From Syntrophaceae bacterium UBA6112 (GTDB lineage: Bacteria > Desulfobacterota > Syntrophia > Syntrophales > UBA5619), in NCBI GenBank assembly GCA_002423465.1, contig DIWG01000003.1:1-60306 (forward strand): DNA of 60,306 nt, in the 5' to 3' direction. This document shows, piece by piece, positions 49,489-57,630 of this stretch. How positions within the stretch are numbered: the stretch's first letter is position 1; each line of letters begins with the position of its first letter. The notes beneath the pieces are model-generated. The model saw nothing but the letters and a program-made list of their open reading frames with translations, searched no databases and had not been told where the DNA came from. The translations under genes and the position numbers were made by a program.

Positions 49489-51348
49489 ATGGCCAATGGA
49501 TATGCCGGGCGTTTTCTGCGTGTCGACCTGACCGAAGGTCGCTGTTCCCCGTTCACGGTGGAGGATGCCCTGCTCCGAAAATTCATCGGAGGAAGCTCTC
49601 TCGGGGCGAAGCTTTTCCTGGACGGCTTCCCGCTGGAAGCCGATCCTCTGGCCCCGGAAAGCCCGCTCATGGTGATGACGGGTCCGATGGTGGGAAGCGG
49701 TTTCCCGGGAAGCTCCCGTTTCGCCGTCTGCGCCAAGTCGCCGCTCACGGGAATCTGGGGGGAGTCGGCCTGCGGCGGGAACTTCGGGCCGGAACTGAAA
49801 AAAGCGGGTTATGACGGGATCGTGATCACCGGCCGCGCAGAGAAGCCGGTCGTGCTTTCCATCTCGGAAGGCGAGACAAAGTTGACCGACGCCTCCGGTC
49901 TTTGGGGGAAGGACGTTTACGAGACGACGGACATCCTCAAGGAGACGGACAAGGGGATCAAGGTGCTGGTCATCGGCCCCGCCGGGGAGAACCTCGTCCG
50001 TTTCGCCGCGGTCGGAAACGACAAGGGCCACTTTGTCGGCCGGACGGGTCTTGGGGCCGTCATGGGAGCAAAGCGCCTGAAAGCGATCTCGGTCCGGGGC
50101 GAGGGAAAGCTGGCGAAGGCCGATGAAACCCGTTACCGGGAGGCCCAAAAGGCGGCTTTCCAGGAGATCAAGGACTCGGCCCTGGCCGGCTCCCTCCACG
50201 CGATGGGTTCCGATGCCAACATGGATATCGGCATGATCAACGGCGACGTGCCGGTCAAAAACTGGTCTATCGGCGAAGATTTCGAACTCTCTGCAGCGTT
50301 GAGCGGTCCGACGCTTTCCGAAACGTACCTCACCCGCACCCACGCCTGCGCCAACTGTCCGGTGGCCTGCAAGCGGATTGTCCGGGTGCCGGATGGTCCG
50401 TTCCAGACCGAAGAAGGGCCGGGTCCGGAGTACGAGACCTGCGGCACCTTCGGGACGATGATCATGAACCGGGATCTCGCGGGGGTGATCAAGGCGAACG
50501 AACTGTGCAACCGCCTCGGGATGGACACGATCAGTTGCGGGGCGGCGATCGCCTGGGCGATGGAGCTGTTTGGAAAGGGAATCCTGACCGTAAAAGACAC
50601 GGACGGCCTCGACCTCGCCTGGGGGAACATGGAGAGCGTTCTCGCACTGCTTCCCCGGATCGCCGGACGGGAAGGTTTCGGCGATCTGCTCGCCCAGGGG
50701 AGCCTCGCCGCCGCGCGGAAGATCGGCGGCAACGCCGTGGATGCGGTGGTCCACGTCAAAGGGCTCGATCTTCCGATGCACGACCCTCGCGGCTACCACG
50801 GAATGGGGCTCGCCTACATGATGTCGAACCGCGGGGCCTGCCACCTCCAGCATGCCGTCCTGGCCACCGAACAGGGGATGGCTTCCTGGCCTCAACTTTT
50901 CCCCATGAAGGACGACTACCAGGGGACGACGAGCGAGGGGAAGGCGGAACTCGTTTTCCATTCGGAGAACTACGGCATCCTCGGAAACTCGCTCTCAATC
51001 TGCCACTACCTCACCGACATCCTGAAGCCGGAGACGATCCGGGACGCCTTCAACGCGATCACGGGTTTCGGTCTCGACTTCGCCGGACTGATGGCCTGCG
51101 GCGCCCGGGACTGGACGCTCAAGCGGGGGATCAACAACCTCCTCGGGGTGACGGCGAAGGACGATGTGCTGCCGAAACGGATCATGACGCCGCTTTTGGA
51201 GGGCGCCGGGGCCGGATCGGTCCCCGACGTGGAAAAGCTGAAGCGCGAATACTACGTGCTCCGCGGGCTCGATGAACGCGGGTTTCCAAAAGAGGAGAAA
51301 CTGGTGGAACTGGGTCTCGACGATCTCCGCGAGAGGCTCTACCGGTAG
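49489..51348 (+). CDS. aor: Aldehyde:ferredoxin oxidoreductase (tungsten AOR family)
   Basis: 619 residues, the family's normal length. N-terminal domain: YAGRFLRVDLTEG, FIGGSSLGAKLF, GSSRFAVCAKSPLTG and ESACGGNFGPELKKAGYDGI. The Fe-S ligands are CANCPVAC (about residues 287, 290 and 294), with a late Cys (SICHY, about 505). The cofactor-binding C-terminus has KGLDLPMHDPRGYHGMGL. Enzymes of this family hold a tungsten bis-pyranopterin and interconvert aldehydes and carboxylates with ferredoxin. It heads a unit with SCP2, alcohol dehydrogenase and ThiF genes, suggesting acid-to-alcohol chemistry on a hydrophobic substrate (inference). SD: GGGAGG. Confidence 0.95.
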   Translation: MANGYAGRFLRVDLTEGRCSPFTVEDALLRKFIGGSSLGAKLFLDGFPLEADPLAPESPLMVMTGPMVGSGFPGSSRFAVCAKSPLTGIWGESACGGNFGPELKKAGYDGIVITGRAEKPVVLSISEGETKLTDASGLWGKDVYETTDILKETDKGIKVLVIGPAGENLVRFAAVGNDKGHFVGRTGLGAVMGAKRLKAISVRGEGKLAKADETRYREAQKAAFQEIKDSALAGSLHAMGSDANMDIGMINGDVPVKNWSIGEDFELSAALSGPTLSETYLTRTHACANCPVACKRIVRVPDGPFQTEEGPGPEYETCGTFGTMIMNRDLAGVIKANELCNRLGMDTISCGAAIAWAMELFGKGILTVKDTDGLDLAWGNMESVLALLPRIAGREGFGDLLAQGSLAAARKIGGNAVDAVVHVKGLDLPMHDPRGYHGMGLAYMMSNRGACHLQHAVLATEQGMASWPQLFPMKDDYQGTTSEGKAELVFHSENYGILGNSLSICHYLTDILKPETIRDAFNAITGFGLDFAGLMACGARDWTLKRGINNLLGVTAKDDVLPKRIMTPLLEGAGAGSVPDVEKLKREYYVLRGLDERGFPKEEKLVELGLDDLRERLYR

Positions 51349-51377
51349 GGGAATTATGAACATACAAGGAGGGGAAA

Positions 51378-51803
51378 ATGGCGAAATTCAATGCGATGAC
51401 ACAGGAATGGCTTGACGCGTGGAAGGAGAAGATTGCGACATCCGCGGAGTACAAGGAGATCGCGAAGAACTGGGAGGGGAGCGTCTCGATCATCGTGAAC
51501 CCCGATCCGGAGAAGGGGATCCCGGAACCGATCTACGTCTTCACGGATTATTGGCACGGCGACGTGCGGGATTTCCTCATCTGCGACAAGGCGAAGGCGG
51601 AAAGCGCCAATTTCGTCATGTCGGGCGATTTCGCCCGCTGGAAACAGGTGGCAAAAAAAGAGGTTGATTCCACGAAGGCCCTCATGCAGGGGAAGTTGAA
51701 GCTCAAGGGCGACCTGACCTATGTCGTTAGGAACATCAAGACCGTGAACAAGGTGATCGATCTGCTCTGTGAAATCGAGACCATCTGGCCGGACGAGGTT
51801 TGA
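51378..51803 (+). CDS. SCP-2 sterol-carrier-like domain protein
   Basis: 141 residues, a single SCP-2 fold: WLDAWKEKIATSAEYKEIAK, VFTDYWHGDVRDFLICDKAK, ANFVMSGDFARWKQVA and the GKLKLKGDLTYVVRNIK segment. Such domains bind lipophilic molecules in a tunnel. Encoded between AOR and the alcohol dehydrogenase, it may present or shuttle a hydrophobic aldehyde or acid. SD: AAGGAGGGG. Confidence 0.88.
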   Translation: MAKFNAMTQEWLDAWKEKIATSAEYKEIAKNWEGSVSIIVNPDPEKGIPEPIYVFTDYWHGDVRDFLICDKAKAESANFVMSGDFARWKQVAKKEVDSTKALMQGKLKLKGDLTYVVRNIKTVNKVIDLLCEIETIWPDEV

Positions 51804-51819
51804 TCAAAAGGAGGCATCC

Positions 51820-52983
51820 ATGGCGTACGATCAGGATCTGGCGTTTGTCTATTTCGGTCCGACAAAAATCGTCTTCGGCGCCGGCGCCGCACGCGACGTC
51901 GAAATGGAGATGGCCGGTCTCGGCTGCAGCCGGGCGCTCGTCGTGACCGATCCGGGGGTGATGAAGGCGGGACTGGTCGAGGGGGTTCTAAAGGCCCTCG
52001 GGGACCGGTGCGTCGGCGTCTGGAGTGAAGTGCCCCAGGACACGGGCGTGGGGATCGTGAACCGCGCGGCCGCCTTCGCCCGGGAAAAAGGGGCGGACTG
52101 CGTCGTCAGCGTGGGAGGCGGCAGCGTCATCGACACGGGGAAAGGGATCTGCATCCTGCTTACGGAAGGGGGCGGCCTCGAGAACTTCGAGGGGATTCAG
52201 CTCCTCACCCGTCCGCAGACGCCGCACATCGTCATCCCGACGACGGCCGGGACCGGAAGCGAAGTGACCAGCATGGCGGTCATCCTCGACGAGCGGAAGA
52301 AGCAGAAGATCCTCATCGTGGAGTATTTCAACACACCGCGGATCGCCATCCTCGATCCGAAGATGACGGAAAAGCTTCCGCCGCTGCTCACGGTCTCGAC
52401 AGGGATGGACGCGATGACCCACGCCGTGGAGGCGCTCCAGTCGACCCAGCGCGAACCGATTGCGGATGGGCTTGCAATGCAGGCGATCCGACTTCTCCAC
52501 CGTTATCTTCCGGTCTGCGCGAAAAACGGCGCGGACCTCACGGCCCGCGGCCAGGTTCAACTCGCCGCGACAATGGCCGGATGGGCCTTCGGGAACGCGA
52601 TGGTCGGCCTGGTTCATGCGATGGCCCACTCCCTCGGGGCAATCGCCCGCGTGCCGCACGGGATCGCGAACGGCATCCTTCTACCGCACGTCATGGCGTT
52701 CAACCTGGACGACGCGGCGGAGGGCTATGCGATGGTCGCCGAGTCCCTGGGGGTCCGCGAAAAGGGGATGGATGAGGCCGGGGCAGCAGGGTCGGCCGTG
52801 ACGGAGATGGGCGCCTTCCTCCGGCGGATCGGCCACCCGCTCCGTCTTTCGGAAACGGGCGCCACGGAAGAAGATCTGGTCAAGGCGGCGGCGCTCAGCC
52901 TCTCCGACGGGGCGATCGTCAACAATCCGCGGATGGTTATGGACGAGGAGGAGATCCTCGCCGTCTACCGGGCGGCGTTCTGA
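51820..52983 (+). CDS. Iron-containing alcohol dehydrogenase
   Basis: 387 residues. Family III ADH features: FGPTKIVFGAGAARDV, the NAD-binding GGGSVIDTGKGI, PTTAGTGSEVT, DAMTHAVEAL and the metal ligands H in MVGLVHAMAHSLGA and in RVPHGIANGILLPHVM. It reduces aldehydes to alcohols with NAD(P)H, or the reverse. Its position after AOR suggests the two act in sequence. SD: AAGGAGG, ATG 51820. Confidence 0.95.
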   Translation: MAYDQDLAFVYFGPTKIVFGAGAARDVEMEMAGLGCSRALVVTDPGVMKAGLVEGVLKALGDRCVGVWSEVPQDTGVGIVNRAAAFAREKGADCVVSVGGGSVIDTGKGICILLTEGGGLENFEGIQLLTRPQTPHIVIPTTAGTGSEVTSMAVILDERKKQKILIVEYFNTPRIAILDPKMTEKLPPLLTVSTGMDAMTHAVEALQSTQREPIADGLAMQAIRLLHRYLPVCAKNGADLTARGQVQLAATMAGWAFGNAMVGLVHAMAHSLGAIARVPHGIANGILLPHVMAFNLDDAAEGYAMVAESLGVREKGMDEAGAAGSAVTEMGAFLRRIGHPLRLSETGATEEDLVKAAALSLSDGAIVNNPRMVMDEEEILAVYRAAF

Positions 52984-52990
52984 ACCTCTT

Positions 52991-53028
52991 CGGGTCCATT
53001 ACCCGAGGCTTGCCTCGCTCGCTTTTTC
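52991..53028 (+). terminator. Putative terminator after the alcohol dehydrogenase
   Basis: Two adjacent stems, CGGGT/ACCCG and CGAGGC/GCCTCG, then GCTCGC and five Ts. Confidence 0.5.
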
Positions 53029-53030
53029 AT

Positions 53031-53118
53031 GTCATTCCCGCGAAAGCGGGAATCCAGGAAAGGAAACTGGATTCCCCCGTATCAAGTACGGGGCAGGCTC
53101 CGTCAAGCACGGAATGAC
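53031..53118. repeat. REP/MITE-like dispersed repeat
   Basis: 88 bp bounded by GTCATTCC and its inverse GGAATGAC. It contains the hairpin ATTCCCGC-GAAA-GCGGGAAT and a second partial hairpin. The GTCATTCCCGCGAAAGCGGG core is a familiar dispersed repeat in many proteobacterial genomes. Confidence 0.75.
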
Positions 53119-53164
53119 ATCCAATACACCCTGCTTGCGGCAGGGTGGTTTATCGGAGGCCGGA

Positions 53165-53584
53165 ATGGAAGAAGGACTTATCGAAAATCGGGCGACGGAC
53201 GTCCCCTTTGCAGGAATCCTGGCGGATCTGCTGACGGCGAACCTGACACAGCGTCCGGAAAAGCGAGAGGTTTTCGAGAAGATGCAAGGCGCCGTCGCCA
53301 TCGAACTTACCGATATCGAAACGGCCGTGACCCTTGTCTTTGCGGAGGGAAAACTCCGGATCGAAGCGGGGATCGCCGGGAGTCCGGAGATCTTCATCCG
53401 GACGACATCCGACCGGGTGATGGATCTCAACGCGCTCAAGATCGTCGGCGGGCTTCCCTGGTATTTCGACGAGGCGGGCCGGAACGTCCTGGGGCACCTG
53501 TTCGCGGGGAGGCTCAAAATTTCAGGAATGTTCGTTCACGTGGCGCTGCTGACGCGGTTGACAAAAATCATGTCCGTCATGTAA
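53165..53584 (+). CDS. SCP-2-like domain protein, second copy in the AOR unit
   Basis: 139 residues. The core FEKMQGAVAIELTDIETAVT, ITLVFAEGKLRIEAG-like strands, IRTTSDRVMDLNALKIVGG and a C-terminal hydrophobic helix (VHVALLTRLTKIMSVM) fit the SCP-2 fold, although more divergent than 51378. It may bind the same lipophilic ligand or associate with the membrane. The REP-like element separates it from the ADH gene. SD: GGAGG. Confidence 0.75.
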   Translation: MEEGLIENRATDVPFAGILADLLTANLTQRPEKREVFEKMQGAVAIELTDIETAVTLVFAEGKLRIEAGIAGSPEIFIRTTSDRVMDLNALKIVGGLPWYFDEAGRNVLGHLFAGRLKISGMFVHVALLTRLTKIMSVM

Positions 53585-53753
53585 GCAGCATCTGCAATAT
53601 CTTGTAATACTTAAATATTTCAGAATATTCCCTTGACATTGCCCTTCAAAAGTGGCATGAACTCCGTGATTCCCGTCGGTTCGGACACGTCGGCTCCTCC
53701 CTGCGGCAGGACCCGACGTTCCTGCAGATCGTCGTGGAACAGGAGGTTTTCAA

Positions 53754-54398
53754 TTGATCGGGAAATTGTTGCGTTGGCTCTGTATCATCTACGGCGACGA
53801 ATCTTCCCTACAGGTCTTCCGGGAAGGCAACCGTGAACCGGGGACATTCGCCGACCTTGGGTTCGTTTTCCGGAATCATTTTCGGGGGCTCACCCTCTAC
53901 AACCCCCTGGGGCTTCTGGCGGGAATCGTCTTTACGGCCTGCATCTTCAAGCCCTGGTGGTTCGCCGCCCTGGATAGGGACTACTTCTTCATCCATGTGT
54001 ACCCCTTCATCCTCCGCCACGATCTTCCCTCGGACGCCTTGGAGTATATCATCCAGACGCCGTTGGTCGGGGTTGTTCTTCTGCTTTCGATCCTGTTTGG
54101 GTATCTCTTCGTTGCCTTCTGGGGCAGCACCCTGCCCGGAAAGAAAGGGCGCCTCTTTCTGATCGCCGACGGGATCTTCATGCTCCTGTATACGGTTGGC
54201 TTTTACGGCGCCCTCTGGTATGCGATGCACCGCGTGAACCTGCCGGTGACCGGATACTCTTTCGTGTCCGCCTCCATTCAGGTAGACATCCACATGCACT
54301 TTCTGACACCCTATGCCATCGCAATCGGAGCGGGGGCGGCATGCATTTTCTCCTCGCTCCTGCACGGGATCTTCAAGATCCGTTTGCATAAAGGCTGA
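53754..54398 (+). CDS. Integral membrane protein of the AOR unit
   Basis: 214 residues with about four membrane helices (NPLGLLAGIVFTACIFKPWW, PLVGVVLLLSILFGYLFVAF, GIFMLLYTVGFYGALWYAM, AIAIGAGAACIFSSLLHGIF). Histidines are present at helix ends (HVYPFILRHD, VDIHMHF). The family is not recognised. A TTG start behind AGGAGG is used. It lies between SCP2 and the ThiF pair and may anchor the unit at the membrane. Confidence 0.78.
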   Translation: MIGKLLRWLCIIYGDESSLQVFREGNREPGTFADLGFVFRNHFRGLTLYNPLGLLAGIVFTACIFKPWWFAALDRDYFFIHVYPFILRHDLPSDALEYIIQTPLVGVVLLLSILFGYLFVAFWGSTLPGKKGRLFLIADGIFMLLYTVGFYGALWYAMHRVNLPVTGYSFVSASIQVDIHMHFLTPYAIAIGAGAACIFSSLLHGIFKIRLHKG

Positions 54399-54410
54399 CC
54401 CCGACCGATT

Positions 54411-55394
54411 ATGGACTATCGCGAACTTTTTCAGCGGAACTACGGAGTGTTCAGTGAAACCGAGCAGGAGCGCCTCCGGCGGGCCAGGGTGCTGATCGTC
54501 GGCTGCGGGGGAATCGGGGCGATGGTCGCCGTCATTCTCGCCCGCTCCGGCATCGAGCGGTTCATCCTCTGCGACTTCGACGTCTACGGTCCCACCAACA
54601 TGAACCGCCAGATCGCCTGCTTCACGGACACGCTGGGACGGAAAAAGTCGGAAGTTGTCCGGGAGACGATCCTTAGGATCAATCCCGCCGCCGAGGTCAC
54701 GGCCTACACGGAGCTTCTTCCCCATACCCGGATCGCCGAACTCATGGAGGATGTCGATTTCGTCTTTCCCGCCGCCGACGACTTTGCTTTCAGCATTTTC
54801 GTTTTTCGCGACGCCGGACGGCTGGAAAAACCGGCGCTGATCGTCTACCCCGCCGGCGCGTGGGCCCATGTCAGCATCATCCCTCCCGGCGCCCCTTCGC
54901 CTGAAGAGATGGAAGGCCTGCCGAACCTCGGCAGCTATGAGGCCCTCCGGGACGCCCTGGAGGTGCGCCGCTACAAGTTCGGAACCTACTTCTACGTGCC
55001 GCTGGCCGACTGGCGCATCGACTACTACAGAGGGTTTATCGAGGAGGATTTCAGCCCGACGCAGCTCTGCCCCTTCGTCTGGCTCTCCTCCTGCATCGGC
55101 GCGTTCGAGATCCTGAAGGTCCTGTCCGGCAAATGGAAGCCGGTGGCCTCGCCCCGCTATTGGGAGATCAGGTCCGGACAGGTACGCATCCGAAGAATCA
55201 ACGGATTATCCCTTCATACGCTGCTGGTCTGGCAGAGGCGGATCATGTGGGGAATTTTCCAGACCTCCTTCGGCCGGACTCTGGAACGGATGCAGGGCGC
55301 CTGGTGGAGGCTCTTCTATCGGTCTATGAAATCCCGTGAGGAGCGGCGCGAACGGAAGGAAGCCCTCCGGGATCTCAAAGGCGGAAAAGGATGA
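54411..55394 (+). CDS. ThiF/MoeB-like E1 protein (canonical nucleotide site)
   Basis: 327 residues. The adenylating fold is complete at the N-terminus: VLIVGCGGIGAMVAVILARS, then FDVYGPTNMNRQ (Asp and Arg that bind ATP) and GRKKSEVV (Lys), followed by an Asp-Asp metal site (FPAADDFAFS). It lacks the zinc CxxC pairs of MoeB and has a long basic C-terminal tail (SREERRERKEALRD). It could activate a ubiquitin-like sulfur carrier for cofactor synthesis. ThiF-like genes occur beside AOR genes in other anaerobes. It overlaps the next gene by ATGA. Confidence 0.88.
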   Translation: MDYRELFQRNYGVFSETEQERLRRARVLIVGCGGIGAMVAVILARSGIERFILCDFDVYGPTNMNRQIACFTDTLGRKKSEVVRETILRINPAAEVTAYTELLPHTRIAELMEDVDFVFPAADDFAFSIFVFRDAGRLEKPALIVYPAGAWAHVSIIPPGAPSPEEMEGLPNLGSYEALRDALEVRRYKFGTYFYVPLADWRIDYYRGFIEEDFSPTQLCPFVWLSSCIGAFEILKVLSGKWKPVASPRYWEIRSGQVRIRRINGLSLHTLLVWQRRIMWGIFQTSFGRTLERMQGAWWRLFYRSMKSREERRERKEALRDLKGGKG

Positions 55395-56332
55395 AAAAAA
55401 CCGACCTCGCTTACCGGACGCTTTTCGACCGCAATTACGGCGTTCTCACCGAAGCCGAGCAGGAGCGGATCCGCAAGGAGCGCGTGCTGATCCTGGGCGA
55501 TATGGGATCGGGAGAAACCCTCTGCACCCTGCTGGTCCGCTGCGGCTTTGAGGATTTCACGATCGCGGGAGAGAACCGGTACGTCCCTTCCGACATGAAC
55601 CGGCAGATCGGCTGCTTCACCGATACGATCGGAAGGTCCAAGGTCGAGGTGATGGCCGAGACCGTCCGGGCCGTCAACCCCGCCGCCAACGTGACGGTTC
55701 ATTCGCATCTCCCGGAGGAAGGCGAGCTCGGAGAAGTGATCGGCAGGGCAGACATCGTGATCTCGTCCGTCGACGACCTCGCCTATGCCGTACTCATCTT
55801 CCGGACATGCCGCGCCTTGGGAAAACCGGCCGTCATGTGCATGCCGGCCGGCTCCATGGGCTGGGTGAGCGTCTTTACACCGGAATCCGTCACGATCGAG
55901 CAGGCCCTCGGCATCCCGCTCCTCGACTACCAGGGTCTCACCGGCGTCATGCGGAGCAGAGAATACCGCTGCGCCCAGTATCACTACATCACGCAGGGCG
56001 ACTGGCGGGTGGACTGGTTCTTCGGCTACTTCTCGGGGAAGCTGCCACTGGCTCTCATCTGCGTAGCGGAATGGACCCTCGTGAGCCTGATCGCCTTGGA
56101 AACGATGAAGATCGCCACCGGCAAGTGGCCCCCGATCACAGCCCCCCGGTGCTGGCATCTCAAGCACGGGCGGTTGAAGGTAACCCGTTTCAGTTGGTTC
56201 ATGCGCTTGCACCGCAGGATTGGATGGTGCATCTTCGGCTCGCCCGAGGGATTGCGCCGCCACGGCCTCACGCATTACATCTGGAAGCGGATCTTCGCTT
56301 TCCTGAAATCGCGTCAAAAGATTTCAAATTAG
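55391..56332 (+). CDS. ThiF/MoeB-like protein with degenerate nucleotide site
   Basis: 313 residues and clearly a paralogue of the preceding gene (start YRTLFDRNYGVLTEAEQERI against YRELFQRNYGVFSETEQERL). The glycine loop is altered (LILGDMGSGETLCTLLV instead of GCGGIG), and the Asp of the DxD segment is replaced (AGENRYVPSDMNRQ). The Arg and the later Asp-Asp are kept. It may therefore be a non-catalytic partner in a heterodimer, as in eukaryotic E1 enzymes. It is coupled to the first by ATGA. Confidence 0.85.
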   Translation: MKKTDLAYRTLFDRNYGVLTEAEQERIRKERVLILGDMGSGETLCTLLVRCGFEDFTIAGENRYVPSDMNRQIGCFTDTIGRSKVEVMAETVRAVNPAANVTVHSHLPEEGELGEVIGRADIVISSVDDLAYAVLIFRTCRALGKPAVMCMPAGSMGWVSVFTPESVTIEQALGIPLLDYQGLTGVMRSREYRCAQYHYITQGDWRVDWFFGYFSGKLPLALICVAEWTLVSLIALETMKIATGKWPPITAPRCWHLKHGRLKVTRFSWFMRLHRRIGWCIFGSPEGLRRHGLTHYIWKRIFAFLKSRQKISN

Positions 56333-56364
56333 AAGATGCTTGACCTCTAGATGAACCGGACAAA

Positions 56365-57630
56365 TTATCCCTGGGCGAGCACTCTTTCAACGGCTCGGTC
56401 CAGGGAAGCCGGCAAGAAGTCGACGGGCAGGAAGGCCGGAAGATCCACGACAATTTGAGGAAATCGTTGCAGCAACAGGGGGCAGACGCCCAGGATAAAA
56501 GCCAGGGCGGTTCGCCTGCGTGCTTCTTCGCCCGTCCCGACGGCGACCAGACCGCCCCCGAAGGTCGGATCGGACGATGCGGGGGCCTGGGCCGTTGAAG
56601 GTGACTCGGCCCGTTCGCCCCTGGCCATGGCGGATAGCGCATCAAAATCAGAGGTCAGGACCCCCTCTCCGGGCAGGAGTGACGCAGCGGCAGCGGGATC
56701 GAGACCCAGGCGGACGGCCTCCCAAAGCAGGGGAAGGGCTCGCTCACCCCTTTTCCCGGCCAGGGCGATCCAGCCCACAGGGTCCATCAGAAGAAGGCCG
56801 TTTTGTTTCTTTGGTCCCTGCGGCAGGCGCGGATCGGCCGCGGTGAACCGGGCGTGAACCATGCAGGGCGCCGGACAGTGGAAACAGGCGGCATCGCTAA
56901 ACTTCGCACCTTTCAGCGCCTTCAGGCAATCTCCGCCGCCGGCCGACTCCACGAGAGAGGCAAAGCCGCCTCCCCTCTTTCGCTCCCGTCTGATTCTTCC
57001 GGCAAGTTCAAGGGAACACCGGAGATCCCCGTCCGCAAAGCCGATCCCCCCCGAACCGCCGAGCAGGATCCCTTTGAGATTCTTCGCGGCCATCGCTCCG
57101 GCGAGACCCGCCTTGTCGAGAGAGCCCTTGGCGCCGAGGGAGACGGCGGCAAGGGACACACCCGCATCCGCCGCAGGACCGGTCAGAATCGCCGACCGGA
57201 AGGGGGGCGCCGAACGCCGCAGCGAAACCTCCAGGGAAGGCAGATCGGACGCCTGTGGGGGCAGCTCCACGAAGCGGACACGGCCACCGTCGATGTGGAG
57301 GAGGATCGGCCGTTCCGCGGCGCCCAGCAGAACCAGATGATCGATTCCGGAGCAACGGAAATCCGGTCCGGCCGTCAGCAGGAGCGGCACATGGACGATT
57401 ACTCCCGCCCGGGACGACGCAAAGGAGCCGACGAGGAGCGCCGAGGCCGGGGCGAAGGTGCCCGTGAGCGGCCCTGCGCCGAAGATGAGGTTTTCTTTGC
57501 CGTGTTGTTCGATCAGGTTCAGGTTGAGCGCCGCGCCCCCGACGGATTCCCGCCGGAGATCTTCCTCCCGGGACGTGATCTCAACGGTGCGTCGATCAAG
57601 ATCTACAACGGCTATCTTGAGATCGTTCAT
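56365..57630 (-). CDS. Short AOR-like protein
   Basis: 421 residues, against about 600 for AOR. It matches the first two AOR domains loosely: KIAVVDLDRRTVEITSREED, ALLVGSFASSRAGVIVHVPL, KGSLDKAGLAGAMAAKNLKG and a Fe-S motif CFHCPAPCMVHARF. A later Cys (LGVCPLLLQRF) may be the fourth ligand. Much of the cofactor-binding C-terminus is missing and the sequence is Ala/Arg-rich, so it may be a structural or electron-transfer subunit rather than an enzyme. It overlaps the polyferredoxin gene by ATGA. Confidence 0.75.
   Translation of the reverse strand: MNDLKIAVVDLDRRTVEITSREEDLRRESVGGAALNLNLIEQHGKENLIFGAGPLTGTFAPASALLVGSFASSRAGVIVHVPLLLTAGPDFRCSGIDHLVLLGAAERPILLHIDGGRVRFVELPPQASDLPSLEVSLRRSAPPFRSAILTGPAADAGVSLAAVSLGAKGSLDKAGLAGAMAAKNLKGILLGGSGGIGFADGDLRCSLELAGRIRRERKRGGGFASLVESAGGGDCLKALKGAKFSDAACFHCPAPCMVHARFTAADPRLPQGPKKQNGLLLMDPVGWIALAGKRGERALPLLWEAVRLGLDPAAAASLLPGEGVLTSDFDALSAMARGERAESPSTAQAPASSDPTFGGGLVAVGTGEEARRRTALAFILGVCPLLLQRFPQIVVDLPAFLPVDFLPASLDRAVERVLAQG

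Noticed and set aside
49378..50961. 527-residue open frame on the minus strand
   Set aside because: Antisense to the AOR gene. No recognisable domain and implausible composition (His/Arg-rich).
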